Under the pieces are notes generated by a model that saw nothing but the letters and a program-made list of their open reading frames with translations, was not told where the DNA came from and searched no databases. From contig NC_056539.1 in assembly GCF_910596095.1 (NCBI RefSeq), positions 13,340,501 through 13,404,500 on the forward strand: 64,000 nucleotides of DNA. Direction: 5' to 3'. The position numbers and the translations under genes are program-made. Shown here in pieces: positions 1 through 10,880 of this stretch (position 1 is its first letter; each line of letters begins with the position of its first letter). This DNA comes from Thunnus maccoyii (taxonomy: Eukaryota > Chordata > Actinopteri > Scombriformes > Scombridae).

Positions 1-459
1 TGTTATGACAAGTCAGCCCTCTGGAGCTTTGTATTGCCTCCACTTACATTATACAAAATAAGACCATATTACTTTCTGATAGTTTATAGATTGAAAATTG
101 TCCATTTAGGAACTGTAAAATTTGCTATATGTAATAGATGTGATTAAAAAGTAGTCCCACCTTTATTGCCATTGAGAATATTGTTAAGCACACAAGAATA
201 TAAGCCAGTAAGCATTTATATTCATAAATAAGAATAACCTCTTCCTCATGCGTGTTGGTTGAAGATAAAGACATTAACCTTAATCCTACCGACTTGTACT
301 TGGGATAAAAGCTAGCCAGTAGTCCGTATATGTTAAATATATGTTGGTAGGATGAAGGTTAAAATAGCTGGGAAAATCTGAGGGAAAATTGCTCACTGTT
401 CACTGTTAAATTAAGCTGTGCTTAAATAGGCTTTCACAAGATAAGATCAGTTTACTCAC

Positions 460-514
460 CTGCAGACAAGCTGACAAATAGGATGCAGAGTAATAAGGAA
501 GCATTTTCTTTCAT
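460..514 (-). CDS. lgals3bp: Galectin-3-binding-protein-like gene, copy A: exon 1 only (signal peptide), rest outside window
   Basis: This is a 55-nt first coding exon read on the minus strand, from ATG (514-512) to a GTGAGT donor at 459-454. It encodes a hydrophobic leader, MKENASLLLCILFVSLSA, then one base of the next codon. It matches exon 1 of the complete copy B (8695-8641) in length, phase and most residues, and the flanks on both sides are also alike. Bases 1-459 are therefore intron 1. Copy B's first intron is 568 nt, so exon 2 should lie just beyond the left edge. The product would be a secreted SRCR/BTB/BACK glycoprotein like copy B. Whether copy A is intact cannot be judged here. 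Its promoter is interrupted by transposons (1084-3759 and 4090-4785), so its expression may differ from copy B. The paralogy is seen directly; function is inferred from copy B. Confidence 0.8.
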
Positions 515-611
515 TTTTATTGCAACGCACTGGCAAAAAAACAAAACAGAAAACAGGGAGCATCACTAAGTTTCTGTATTCAGAAATGTTTTCTTATTCT
601 ATGATCATCAC

Positions 612-1083
612 ATTTTTTTGAATAGTGACCATTCACTGCTGTCTACAGACATAGAGGAGCTAAGTTTGGTTTCCTGTCACTTTAATTTTATAGCTGCTTT
701 TAGGATCAAAATAAATTTCAGAAACCCTGACATAACATCACCATGAGAGCGACAAGCAAGTTTTTTTTTCAAATGACATATACTGTAGGTATATTTTCTT
801 GCATATAACCCAATGTGCACAAACACATGCAAAATGTACAATTTTGCTGAATATCTATGGTTTGACTGAAATTATGTACGATAAGGACAAATTGTCCTTC
901 ATTCACATAGTTTCTTACACACACATTTTTTGAATAGTGACCATTTACTACTGTCTACAGACATAGCACAACCGAGTTTGGTTTCCTGTCACTTTCAATT
1001 TTTAGCTGATTTTGGATCAAAATAAAAGTCAGAAACCCAGTTTCTTTTCAAATGAATATAGGCTATTGTATGTATGTTTTCAT
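612..1083. repeat. Duplicated upstream unit of lgals3bp copy A (two tandem copies; second split by a transposon)
   Basis: A unit of about 300 bp starting near 'tttgaatagtgaccattcac' (612-908) is repeated from about 928. The shared landmarks, in order, are 'ctgtctacagacatag', 'tttggtttcctgtcactt', 'ggatcaaaataaa' and 'cagaaaccc'. The second copy is cut at 1083 by the element at 1084-3759 and resumes at about 3764-3845 with 'acaaattgtccttcatt'. A single copy of the same unit lies upstream of copy B at about 8790-9080. This is upstream or promoter-side sequence of the lgals3bp genes. No coding potential was seen. Confidence 0.75.
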
Positions 1084-3759
1084 GTGTTCACACCAAACGC
1101 GAAGCGAATTTGTCGCGCGTTGAGATTACATATAAAGTCAATGTAAAGACGCGCCCCGCGTGAATAGACCCGAATGGCGCGAATACGCGAAATTCGCGTA
1201 TTCGCACGAGTTGAAAATATTGAACTTCAGCGAAAATTTCGCGCGTATCATAGGGCTGGACCGGGGGATTCAGTCGCGGCTTGCCACTTGGGAACACGTT
1301 GGTGCTGCTGCTGCTGATTTCTGGAGGAATAAACACACACCGGACCACCACACGAGTTACACCGGATTCCGGAGCCGTTTACCGGCGGGAGGAGTTTATT
1401 TCTTTAAACTTTTAAACTGATTTATCTTCACTTTCGCATCTAACACCAGAGTCACACACCCCCCTCGGCTGCTGTCATCAATAACAACCTAAATGCTGGT
1501 GACTTTACATAATTTTAAATTTAAACTAGTAGATATCTATGTGTTTAAACGTGTCGCTGCCGTATTTATGCCTTTAGATTATGTCATTTTGTGTGGATGG
1601 GGCAGCTTCAATGTTGATAAAGCACAGCTCTGATCGATCCGAACTCCATACAGAAAATGATTATTTTAAAAGTTGTTTGCTTGTCGTCTTGTGGACAGAC
1701 CTGACAAAGGATGATTCAGACTTTTTACAAATCGGCATCATGTTGTAGTAATTGCGGCATCCTTTTGATTCGTTTATTGCAATTAAATCATAGCAAAATC
1801 TATGTTTATTTTGGGTTCATACCGCTTTAAGGTATGTAGTTGTCGTCTGGGAAGTGTAGTAAATAAACGGATTTTTGGGGGGAGTTTTATGTGACAGGTT
1901 AATGCAGTTTATCACAGCAAAACGAACAGAGAAGAGTTGATGTATTTGATGTATTCCTCAGTGTTTACAGATTAGTGTCGGTATGAATGTTGTTAGCAGG
2001 AGGACTGAGCTGGCAGGCAGGCTGAGCTTCAGTAACATCACCGGCTGGCTCCCATTGTCCAGGGGCCTGTTTCAGAAAGCGAGTTTAGTGAAAACTCTGA
2101 GTTTGTTCACCCTGAGTTGAGGGTTTTCAGTTTCAGAAAGAGAGCTAACTTAAACTTTGGGCTAGTTACCACAGTAACTGACTCTGTGAAGCTAACCTAC
2201 TCGCTGGCAGGTTTTCCTCAACAAACCCTGAGTTTCTCTCTGTCTCCTCCCTCTTACAGAGCCAGACACTCTGTTTCATTTCCTCATTCATTCAGTCCGT
2301 ATCAAAGCGCATTCATTAGCGGAGGTTTACTATCTGTCGGAATCTAAATTCTGGTTGATTATTAGTTTAGTTACTCAAGGACTTTCTAAAGTTGCCGCTT
2401 TTATGCACATCAGTCATTTCTTTGAAGAGCGTTTTTTTCTCTCACATTCAGATATTACACAGCGTGAATTCATCCTCAGTTCAGAATAAAACCTCTGCAT
2501 GTCCTTCTGTTATAATTCTGTGACTCTGTGCATAAGACAGCTGTTAGTTTGTTAGAGCAGCTCCTGTGCTGAAATGTTTATTGCAAATAATGTGTAATCT
2601 CAGTTTAAATTTAAACAATCGGTATGAAGCTTTAGACGTTGGAACAATGAATAATTATCTCTATCACTCATGATGTGACTGGTCGCACTGATGGGACATC
2701 ATTCCTATAATATTGTAGATTATATGTTAATATGCTGAGTCAGCAGGATCGTGGTGCAGCTGCAGAATGTAGTTTGACAGTGAGATTTTTAAATAGGGGG
2801 CATAATCTTATCGTGTTTTAACAGGATTTCAGTGACAATGTTTAAATTTACTACATTTGTTGAAGTAGCTGAAATAAAGTCACTGAATGCTGTTGAGCTG
2901 AGATACAAATAGATGTCTAAAAATTTAAAATATTATGTATTTTAACCTCGACGCCTTTTCAAGGACAAATCACCAAACACATTATTACTGGATAAGACTG
3001 TGAGCTACAGTCATGTCTCTATGTCTTTGATCTATATATGTTTTAAATCTTTAACTATATTTTTCATCTTCAGTTGCCTCCTGTGTTTTGTCCGTCAGAT
3101 TAAAACTGAACAAATATATTTAAAATGTAATGTAGCTTCAGCCTGATACACAGTCAGATTCCACTTTATCATCATTAAGGAAATGTAAGTCTGCTAAATG
3201 ATGAATTAATGGGCAACACTGAATAAAACTTTATTGTGTTAACTTATTGACACTTTTCCCGTTTATCTTTTTTTAAAGATAAATGTGCAGCGTCCGCACA
3301 CACATGCATTCATATTTCTACATCCACTGGATTAAAATGGAGGCTCTGCCTTTTATTTACCTGTTGCCATGGTGACTCGTAGTATCGGGGCTCCATTGAT
3401 GATGGGGTTTTTTTATTCATCACACTCACGCTTAACTCAGAGTGAACATACTCAGAGTTGATTGAACTGACTCTGATCAGCTGTTCTGAAACCGAAAACT
3501 CTGAGTTTCCCATCTCGGGGTTCATCAACTCAGAGTTCGGGGTTTAACTCAGAGTTTGTTGAACCTGCTTTCTGAAACAGACCCCAAGTGGGGACTAGTC
3601 GGTGCCTGCCATTGCTCATTAGCTGTTTGGGGCGAATAAGCACAAATGATCCCGCGGCCTGTTTTATTCGCGAATTACGTGAATAAAAACAAATGTTCCT
3701 GCGTCAAACTCGCGCGAGTAACGCGAGGCTAAAATTCGCTTCGCGTTTGGTGTGAACAC
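1084..3759. mobile_element. Non-autonomous DNA transposon with 28-bp terminal inverted repeats (outer element)
   Basis: The left end (1084-1111) begins gtgttcacaccaaacgcg and is the exact reverse complement of the right end (3732-3759) over 28 bp. The element interrupts the second copy of the lgals3bp upstream repeat, so it is a real insertion. Inside are a near-perfect 25-bp palindrome at 1180-1204 and a CpG-rich stretch at 1090-1400. A second, unrelated TIR element sits at 2062-3585. Without the inner element the outer one is about 1.15 kb. No transposase was recognised; the 86-codon ORF at 1160-1420 matches nothing I know. No clear target-site duplication is visible, so the superfamily is unassigned. 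Confidence 0.8.
2062..3585. mobile_element. Inner TIR element nested in the 1084-3759 transposon
   Basis: The left end ggggcctgtttcagaaagc (2062-2080) pairs with the right end (3567-3585) at 18 of 19 positions when reverse-complemented. Subterminal 'actctgagtttg' motifs recur in both orientations at about 2093-2115, 3420-3470 and 3498-3560, which is typical of a non-autonomous DNA element. The 1.5-kb interior is AT-rich with only short ORFs. Being nested, it inserted after the outer element or moved with it. No target-site duplication was resolved. I think related ends are abundant in fish genomes, but I cannot name the family with confidence. Confidence 0.75.
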
Positions 3760-4089
3760 AACAAACACATGCAGAATGTACAATTTTGCTGCACATCTGT
3801 GATGTGACTGAAATTATGTACAATAATGACAAATTGTCCTTCATTTGTTGCCAAGTTTTTCTCTTAACATTTTTTCTCTCATATAATGTGCAGTGCCATC
3901 AGTATCCATACGTTTTTCTGGTTAAAAGAGTAATAAACTTACCAGAACTTAAAATGAAGTGAACTGAAGAAAGGGATCTCAGAAGAAATAAAAGGGAGAA
4001 ATCTGTGCACAATTTAACAGTGTATGCACTTATTTTCCAGGATTTGCCACACCCACTAAGGTTGTTTCCAAGAACGTTTTGTTCCCAAA

Positions 4090-4785
4090 AGGCAAAGCAA
4101 GGCCAGACAAGACAAAGCAAGTTTATTTGTTTAGCACATTTCAACAAGTCAATTCCAAGTGCTTCACATAGAACATAAAAGGCAAAACAGAATATAAAAT
4201 ATAATAAGACAGATAAAACAAGAGAATAAAAGTTACAATGCAGTGCAAGATATTAACCCTCAATTTTGGTTTAATTAAAAGCAGTGGCAAACAGAAAAGT
4301 CTTCAGCTGTGATTTAAAAGAACTGAGAGTTGCAGCAGACCTGCAGTTTTCTGGGAGTTTGTTCCAGATATGTGGAGCATAAAAACTAAACGCTGCTTCT
4401 CCATGTTTACTTTGGGGATAGAAAGCAGACCTGTCCCAGATGACCTGAGAGGTCCAGATGGTTCATAACGTAGCAGCAGATCAGAAATGTATTTTGGCCC
4501 TAAACCTTTCAGTGCTTTATAAACTAATAGTGACTCAAGTAGCAGCGTTCTGAATCAGATGCAGCTGTCTGACCAATTTTTTTAGGGAGACCTGTGAAGA
4601 CACCATTACAGTAGTCAGGTCTACTGAAAATAAATGCATGAACAAGTTTTTCTAAATCTGGCTGAAACATAAGTCCTTTAATTCTTGATATATTCTTTAG
4701 GTGATAGTAGGCTGACTTTGAAATTGTCTTAATGTGGCTGTTGAAATTCAGGTCTGAGTCCATGACTACACAACACAATAGCCAT
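4090..4785 (-). mobile_element. LINE 3'-end fragment (CR1/L2/Rex-like reverse transcriptase C-terminus)
   Basis: On the minus strand an 84-codon ORF (4778-4524) reads SDLNFNSHIKTISKSAYYHL, then LKNISRIKG and later DYCNGVFTGLPKK. This is the characteristic tail of a CR1/L2/Rex-clade LINE reverse transcriptase. The 3'-terminal sequence follows at about 4110-4165 (plus strand 'caagtttatttgtttagcac' and 'agtgcttcacat'), a tail familiar from fish LINEs. The copy is 5'-truncated, as is usual for LINEs. It lies between the copy A promoter and the 3' flank of copy B. Confidence 0.8.
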
Positions 4786-4794
4786 TATTTTTCA

Positions 4795-5251
4795 AATTTA
4801 CAGTAATTACAACACATGCAATATTTATGTACTGTATGTCCAACAAGTAAATTGAAAAGAAGGTCAAATGTGAAATTTTGCTGTGGTGCCATTACATTAT
4901 GTGAACAAATAAATACCTTGGGAAGTTAAAATAGGACAAAGATAGCCTTACTTGTTTATTACTATATCTATTACATTTTAGAAGAAACAGAGCTCATATA
5001 CCAGGAAGCTGCCTGCAAGACACACCTCCCTACACACCACAATCCAGTTACAATCACTAATTCACTTCCTATCAGCATGAAGGTGAAGAAGTGGAAAGTC
5101 ATCTGGAAATGTCCAGCTTTTTCTTAAGCCTGATCAATTCAATATGTCAACTTGGATAAAATAGAGTTTATAGAGGTGAGAGTATTATGAAGATCAGATA
5201 TATGTTTTTCATTATTCATCCGGCTATATTATCTTTTTCCCAGAGAGGAAA
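4795..5251. other. Intergenic: 3' flank of lgals3bp copy B with duplicated block
   Basis: This lies between the LINE fragment and the stop codon of copy B. Bases 4800-4838 match 9371-9405 ('aatatttatgtactgtatgtc'). Bases 4838-4945 match 15747-15853 ('gtcaaatgtgaaatttt', 'gggaagttaaaataggac'). It thus joins two sequences that sit far apart upstream of copy B, consistent with tandem duplication followed by deletion. The likely copy B poly(A) signal (minus-strand AATAAA) is at 4955-4960. Confidence 0.6.
4955..4960 (-). other. Candidate poly(A) signal AATAAA of lgals3bp copy B
   Basis: The minus strand reads AATAAA about 290 nt downstream of the copy B stop codon, a plausible 3'UTR length. No transcript evidence is available. 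Confidence 0.4.
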
Positions 5252-8200
5252 CTAATCTGTGGTGTACTGAGGACGTACCACCACTTGGTAGGAGAACTGG
5301 TTTGAGTGGCATGGATAGACACGTTCTTCGCTGCTCGGAACAAATATGAGATTCTCACCTTTAAATTCCTCAACATGAAACACATACCGCCCTTCACACA
5401 TTACAACAAGCCTATTCCTGTAACTGATATGTCCCTCCATGTCACTGGGTAAATCATTGTTCTTTTCTTGAATCCTCAAACTAACGGCTGGCAAAGAAGG
5501 GCAAGAGACACTGTCACTTGAGCAGTCCTCATCTCTGATAAATACTCTTGATTTCCAACGCATGCTGTGAAAAGAAAAATAGGCGCTGTTATGAACAGGT
5601 GTTTTGAAATCAGATGTCAGGCTATTGATGTGCTGGTTGTGAAGAGTGTAGAGCCCAGAATCCCTGTAAGCTCTGATGCCCTGAGTGCTAAAGGTAAAGC
5701 TCCATGGTCTGCCAGTGTAAATCCTGGATGTGTAGACATTTTGCTCTTCCCTCAGATTGTTGAGCAGTGCCTTGAAGGGCAAGGCATTGAACTGAAACCC
5801 CTGCAGCTTGCTGCCATAGTACTGTGAGCCATCAAGTATGTATAAGTCCTCAGCTGGTATCATTGGAAAACGGATGAGTTTGAAAAGGATCTCAGGAATG
5901 GTTGTGTCTCCTTGGGCTGCTGCCCATCTCTCCAGTCCATGCAGGATGACTTTTTCATTATGTACTACAAGGTCTGAGCGAGACAGCAGAGCTTTGACCA
6001 GGCCAAATGGAAGATCTGTCCAGGCTGGAGAGCGGATCAGTGCCTCGCAGTTCCAAGCCAGGTAGCGAAGACAGACTTCCTGCAGTGACTCATCACCTGT
6101 ACGGACCGCATACTCATAGAAAGACTTTTGATAGTGGAAATTGACATCTTCTGTGACAAAAAATCTGAAAAGACCTATTGCTTCATTCTGAATTTCTTTC
6201 AGATCCCAGTCCATTGCCATCCTGAGAATGCAGTGGGCAGAGGCTAGTGTGATTTTAATCTTTCTTGTGTAGAAGTATCTGAAATGCAAACAAACTCAGC
6301 TATTACTAACACAACAACAATCTGTCAAATGTTTTCCTATAATTTTGGAATTAGACACCAAATTCAACTTAATTTTGCAAAGCCAGTTAACACCCTGAAA
6401 GTGAAAATCAGCTGAGTGTTAAAGGTTTACCTGACAAATACGTAGTAAAAGGTCATCAGACAAGTAAAAGATATTACAGAAGTCATCAGTAACTATTACT
6501 GATGAAAGGAGGCCAATGAGAGAGCTAGTGGTAATTTGAACTTTTACCTGACAAAGTTGTTGGCATGTTGACTGCAGTCAGAGGTGACATCAATGCTGAG
6601 GCTGCTGAAATCCGACTGTGAGGTTTCGAGGAATGAGTTCAGAGAGAGGATGATCCTGTGAGCACAGATTGTCTCGACGGTGTTGTTGTCCACAACCACT
6701 GTGATGTTCAAGTCACAGTCACGTCCACTGTCAAACAGTTCCCCCAGCTGATGAGAGAGGCTTGTGTTGTGGTCCAAAGAGAACTCATGGCTGAAATTGT
6801 CATTAAAAGGTCCTGGTCCTGATAGAGATCAATATTAAGTGGTTTGGTTTCAGTGTGTTGGGAAGAAAATTGCATTTTTTGAGTTCAACTTCTTGTCCAA
6901 ACTTGGTTGCCTTACCCTCTCTGCATTTAACGCCAACATCCTCACCATGACCACAGTTATGGACCCCCCACCCAGAGAACTGGCATTGCAGCAGGTTTGT
7001 CTCTGTCCCATTACAGGATAAATCATCCATCCAGATGTTGCCTTCCCCTAACACAGAATCAGCCACAAAATGAAAAATAGTCACTTTTTTCATGGTATCT
7101 GTAGCATAGTTGTTTTGTGAGTTTATCTGAGTTGTATAGCCAATCTCATTCAGGTGCCTCTGAAATAATAGTGTCAGACATATATTTCTACAGGCAAGTC
7201 AAAGTCAAGCAGAGCTTCCTTACCGCTGCCAAATGATACCAGAGCTTCTCTTGCACCCGTGAAATTTAATTGTCGACACATCACTTGGGCTTCGTTCATA
7301 TCCCAGTTGTCATCGCACACAGTTCCCCAAACGCCATCATGAAAGATCTCCACTCGGCCCTCAGAGGGGTCTTGACCCCCAGTGAGCCTAATGTAACCTT
7401 CCTCATTAGCTAAAGAGGTGTGAAAAAATCAAATGTAATGTCATAACCACATTTAGGCATCTGTGTACAGGTATTGTAAAGTTTTTTTAGTCACATGCCA
7501 TGAGCTCATGTTTTATGTGTTGGGAAGAGAAATTGCATTTTTGAGTTTAACTTCTTGTCCAAATTTGGTTGCCTTACCCTCTTCGCATTTAACGCCAACA
7601 TCCTCACCATGACCACAGTCATGGACCCCCCACCCAGGGAACTGGCATTGCAGCAGGTTTGTCTCTGTCCCATCACAGGCTAAATTATCCATCAAGATGT
7701 TGCCTTCCCCTAAGACAAAATCAACAACACAATGAAAAATAGTCAAACTTTCATCATGATAATATCTGAAGCAAATATTGTTCATTGTTCAAAGAAAGTT
7801 TATCTGAGTTGCAAAGTTGCTTCTGAAATAGTGGTGTCAGACATATATTTCTACAGGCAAGTCACAGTCAAGCAGAGCTTCCTTACCGCTGCCAAATGAT
7901 ACCAGAGCTTCTCTTGCACCTGGGAAACGTAACTGTCGACACACCACTTGGGCTTCATTCATATCCCAATTGTCATCGCACACAGTCCCCCAAACGCCAT
8001 TATGAAAGATCTCCACACGGCCTTCAGAGGAGTCTTGACCCCCAGTGAGCCTAATGTAGCCTTCCTCATTAGCTAAAGAGGTGTGAAAAAATCAGGGATG
8101 TTAAATAAAAAATGAAAACAACAATGGCTATCCTTTTGTCGATTCAATTGTGTTTCTACAGGCATTTCTATAGGCTTTGTAGCATATTCTACAAGCTTTT

Positions 8201-8695
8201 TGTTCTACAGGTTCTACAAGCACATCAGTGCTTGTTTCAGTAGGTTGTTTCGGAGTCATTAGGTTCTCTAAATGAATTATAGCAACAATACAACTGTGTT
8301 GACATTAAAAAGAAAATGTACTTTTGAATATGTATTAAGTATTTTTAAAGGCAAGTACTCCAGTACTTAACAACTTTCACTTGTATTGGAGTAATATTTG
8401 ACCACAAGTATCTATACTTTGACTGAAGTAGTGGGGTTGTGTACTGGTCTCATGCCATGAGCTCATGTTTTGCGTTATATTTAGGCTACAGTAAAATTCA
8501 TTTTTATTGTATGTGTTTGTCAGCTCTCTGAAATGAACGGATTAAAATAGCTGGAAAGACTTTTTGGGGAAAATTGCTTTTTTGTTCACCGTTAAATTAG
8601 GCTGTGGAGGCTTTTCTAGGATAAGAACAGTTTTACTCACCAGAAGACAAGCTGATGAAAAGAACGCAGAATAATGAGAAAGTATTTTCTTTCAT
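5252..8695 (-). CDS. lgals3bp: Galectin-3-binding protein-like, copy B (complete; 2 SRCR + BTB + BACK)
   Basis: Seven coding exons on the minus strand: 8695-8641, 8072-7887, 7709-7578, 7409-7224, 7047-6916, 6818-6548, 6278-5252. All splice sites are GT-AG and the phases close to 1989 nt (662 aa plus TAG). Residues 1-18 are a hydrophobic signal peptide ([18 protein letters not shown]). Two SRCR domains follow (about 20-123 and 124-230), each from a 186-nt plus a 132-nt exon, with six cysteines each, the group A pattern. Motifs include GRVEIF, WGTVCDD and DVGVKC. A BTB domain (about 245-335, RDCDLNITV) and a BACK region (about 336-440, [19 protein letters not shown]) follow. The C-terminal part keeps RIYT, MCEG and the ending VVRPQY. 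The layout matches human LGALS3BP, a secreted scavenger-type glycoprotein that binds galectins and matrix and modulates innate immunity, but with one extra SRCR. It is tandem with copy A. Confidence 0.93.
6850..8095 (-). repeat. 663-bp intragenic tandem duplication of an SRCR exon pair
   Basis: Exon boundaries recur at a constant offset: 6916/7578, 7224/7887 and 7409/8072 (662-663 bp). The homology covers introns as well, for example 'tgttgggaagaaaattgc' near 6857 versus 7519, and 'gtcagacatatatttctac' in both mid introns. It ends just past 'gaggtgtgaaaaaatca' (about 7430 and 8095). The two SRCR products are nearly identical, so the duplication is recent or has been homogenised. Confidence 0.85.
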
Positions 8696-9370
8696 TTTGA
8701 TTGCATTACACTGGGAAAAAGATGGAAACAGGGAACATCACTAAGTTTCTGTATTCAGAAATGTTTTCTTATTCTATGATCAGCACATTCTTTGAATAGT
8801 GACCATTCACTCCTGTCTACAGACAGAGGAGCTAAGTTTGGTTTCCTGTCACTTTTATTTTATAGCTGTTTTTAGGATCAAAATAAATTTCAGAAGCCCA
8901 GACATAACATCACCACGAGTGCGACAAGCAAGTTTCTTTTCAAATGACATATACTGTAGGTATATTTTATCTTGCATATAACCCAATGTACACAAACACA
9001 TGCAAAATGTACAATTTTGCTGAATATCTATGGTGTGACTGAAATTATGTACGATAAGGACAAATTGTCCTTCATTGTTCAAGTTTTTTTCTAAACTTTT
9101 TTTTCCCTCTCAAATAATGTGCAATGCCATCAGTAACCATACATTTTTTCTGGTTAAAAAAGGAATAAACTTACCAAAACTCAAAATGAAGTGAACTGAA
9201 GAAAGGGATCTCATTGAAGAAGTAAACTAGAGAAATCTGTGCACAATTTAACACATTATATGCAGTTATTTTCCAGGATAGCCACACCCACTAAAGGGGC
9301 GTTTCCCAGAAAAATTGTTGACATCTGATGCCACATTTTGTTCCCACAATGAACATTATCTTGAAATTTT
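8696..9370 (-). promoter_or_regulatory. Upstream region of lgals3bp copy B, homologous to copy A upstream
   Basis: The block 8700-9080 parallels 515-905 (landmarks 'cagaaatgttttcttattct', 'catatactgtaggtatatt', 'acaaattgtccttcatt'). The block 9060-9340 parallels 3830-4090 ('aaatgaagtgaactgaag', 'aaagggatctca', 'ttattttccagga'). It is shared by both gene copies, uninterrupted by transposons here, and contains the presumed promoter and 5'UTR. No convincing TATA box or named factor site was identified. Confidence 0.55.
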
Positions 9371-9760
9371 CAGTGATTACGACACACACAATATTTATGT
9401 ACTGTATGTCTGTGGTAGATTGAAGTTACTGCACATGCAGGTTCAATAAATTAGAGTTAAAACAAAAGGGATCACAGGTAGAAGTTGATGCTCATGTTCA
9501 CCAGAACAAGAAAACGGAAACATGGACAGAGTGCAGTAAATCGAAAGAGGATCTGAGAAAGACTGAAAATGACCAACTGGCAAATTTCACAGGATGTTAT
9601 TATTATGTAAAAACACATAACAGCTCTCTGTTAATAGACACAGTCGAGGAAGTTAAATATTTTGTGGAACAGATACTGACCTCCAGGACACCAGTTTGTG
9701 TTTTAGGCAACAACAATGAGGAAGTTCAAAGAAAAACTGAACAAATATTGTTAACACTTT
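9371..9760. repeat. Duplicated intergenic block (second copy at about 14795-15380)
   Basis: Bases 9409-9460 ('tgtggtagattgaagtt', 'caataaattagagttaaaa') match 15327-15378. Bases 9528-9753 ('gcaaatttcacaggatgt', 'aaatattttgtggaacagat', 'actgacctccagg') match 14795-15048. The order of the two sub-blocks differs between the copies. No ORF or known element was recognised. Confidence 0.7.
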
Positions 9761-9783
9761 ATGATACAGCCCGCGTTTTACGG

Positions 9784-9990
9784 TGTAACTTCCCATCACT
9801 TACAATGTAATTTCCCGGAACTTACTGTGTAACTTCCTCGTATGAATCCGTACATATAAAATACTTTCCAGTTCTTACTGGTACTTAAATGAAACGAGAA
9901 ACAAGGGAGTAACAATTGGGGTTTTAAAGCGTAACTTCCCAACATTTACCATGTAACTTCCCGGAACTTATGGTGTAATTTTCTCTTATG
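9784..9990. repeat. Two clusters of a 22-bp tandem repeat
   Basis: The motif tgtaacttcccggaactta occurs at 9784, 9806 and 9828. A second triplet is at 9930, 9952 and 9974. Spacing within each triplet is exactly 22 bp and the triplets are 146 bp apart, so a larger unit may itself be duplicated. The function is unknown. Confidence 0.65.
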
Positions 9991-10880
9991 ATTCAATATG
10001 TTACATGTGTATATGTGTACTAAAATCAAATGTTTTTGCTTGTGGCAGTTATGACAATCACTTTTTTATGCATGTGTGTTTGACAGGCAAGCTTCACCCA
10101 CACTCAAGAGATTTATTATGCTTATGTCTTCTACTTCATTGTATGAATTTCAATAGAACAAGGCAAGAAATGGGTCTATACTTTTGAAAATTAGCTCCTA
10201 GCAGCCATGTTGGTCCAGCACTGCAGCAGCTCATAACAGGCAAACTTACCTCTCTCCAGTGCACAGCTATGAAAAGCTTGTATTGTCATCCGAGGATGAA
10301 AAAATAACAATACAGTAATGTAATAATATACATAGTATATCTTTAATTACACAATAATAAGGTATGCAGGAAGTTATGAAAAATGATTTTATTCTCTTAT
10401 TACACATAAACCACAACACATGTGCTGTTCTCCCAGTCTTACTCTGTAGGTACAGACTATTCACCCTATAAGTACATGGTAACAACAGGGAGCGGGCTGG
10501 ATTATGTTCTCCCGTCCTTATTTAGCTGTTTGGTTCTGTTACCTTTCATGTCACAATCTAACAACATGCAATGTGTCATTAACAACACACCGGACCAACA
10601 TTTTGAACAGACAATGAGAAAACATTATTGAACATGATTAACTAGAATATGTTTCATTTATAACTTCTTAACTATGTAAACTACTATTATACAATATAAA
10701 TATTCTATGCTACAACTGCCAGGTGTTTGCTGGACAGGTAGGCGCTCTACAAGCTGTGTTGGATGCACTAAAAAGTTCCTCTCACGTGAAGATGTGGCTG
10801 CCTGTGATTGACTGTTGATCTTACCCTCTATCTTACCCTCTGAGGGCTGAAACGTCATCCAAATAAAATAGAAATGCAAA
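9991..10880. other. Intergenic, no gene recognised
   Basis: The sequence is AT-rich with only short, unconvincing ORFs in both strands. The last part (from about 10690) may already be degenerate 5' LINE sequence. Nothing else is supportable. Confidence 0.4.

Noticed and set aside
1160-1420. 86-codon ORF in the CpG-rich part of the outer transposon
   Set aside because: No recognisable transposase or other motif; it overlaps the palindrome and TIR-proximal sequence and is likely chance.
6544-6777. A separate short gene starting at 6777
   Set aside because: Its start is TTG inside the BTB exon of lgals3bp copy B; the exon begins at 6818 and is spliced in phase to the SRCR exon.
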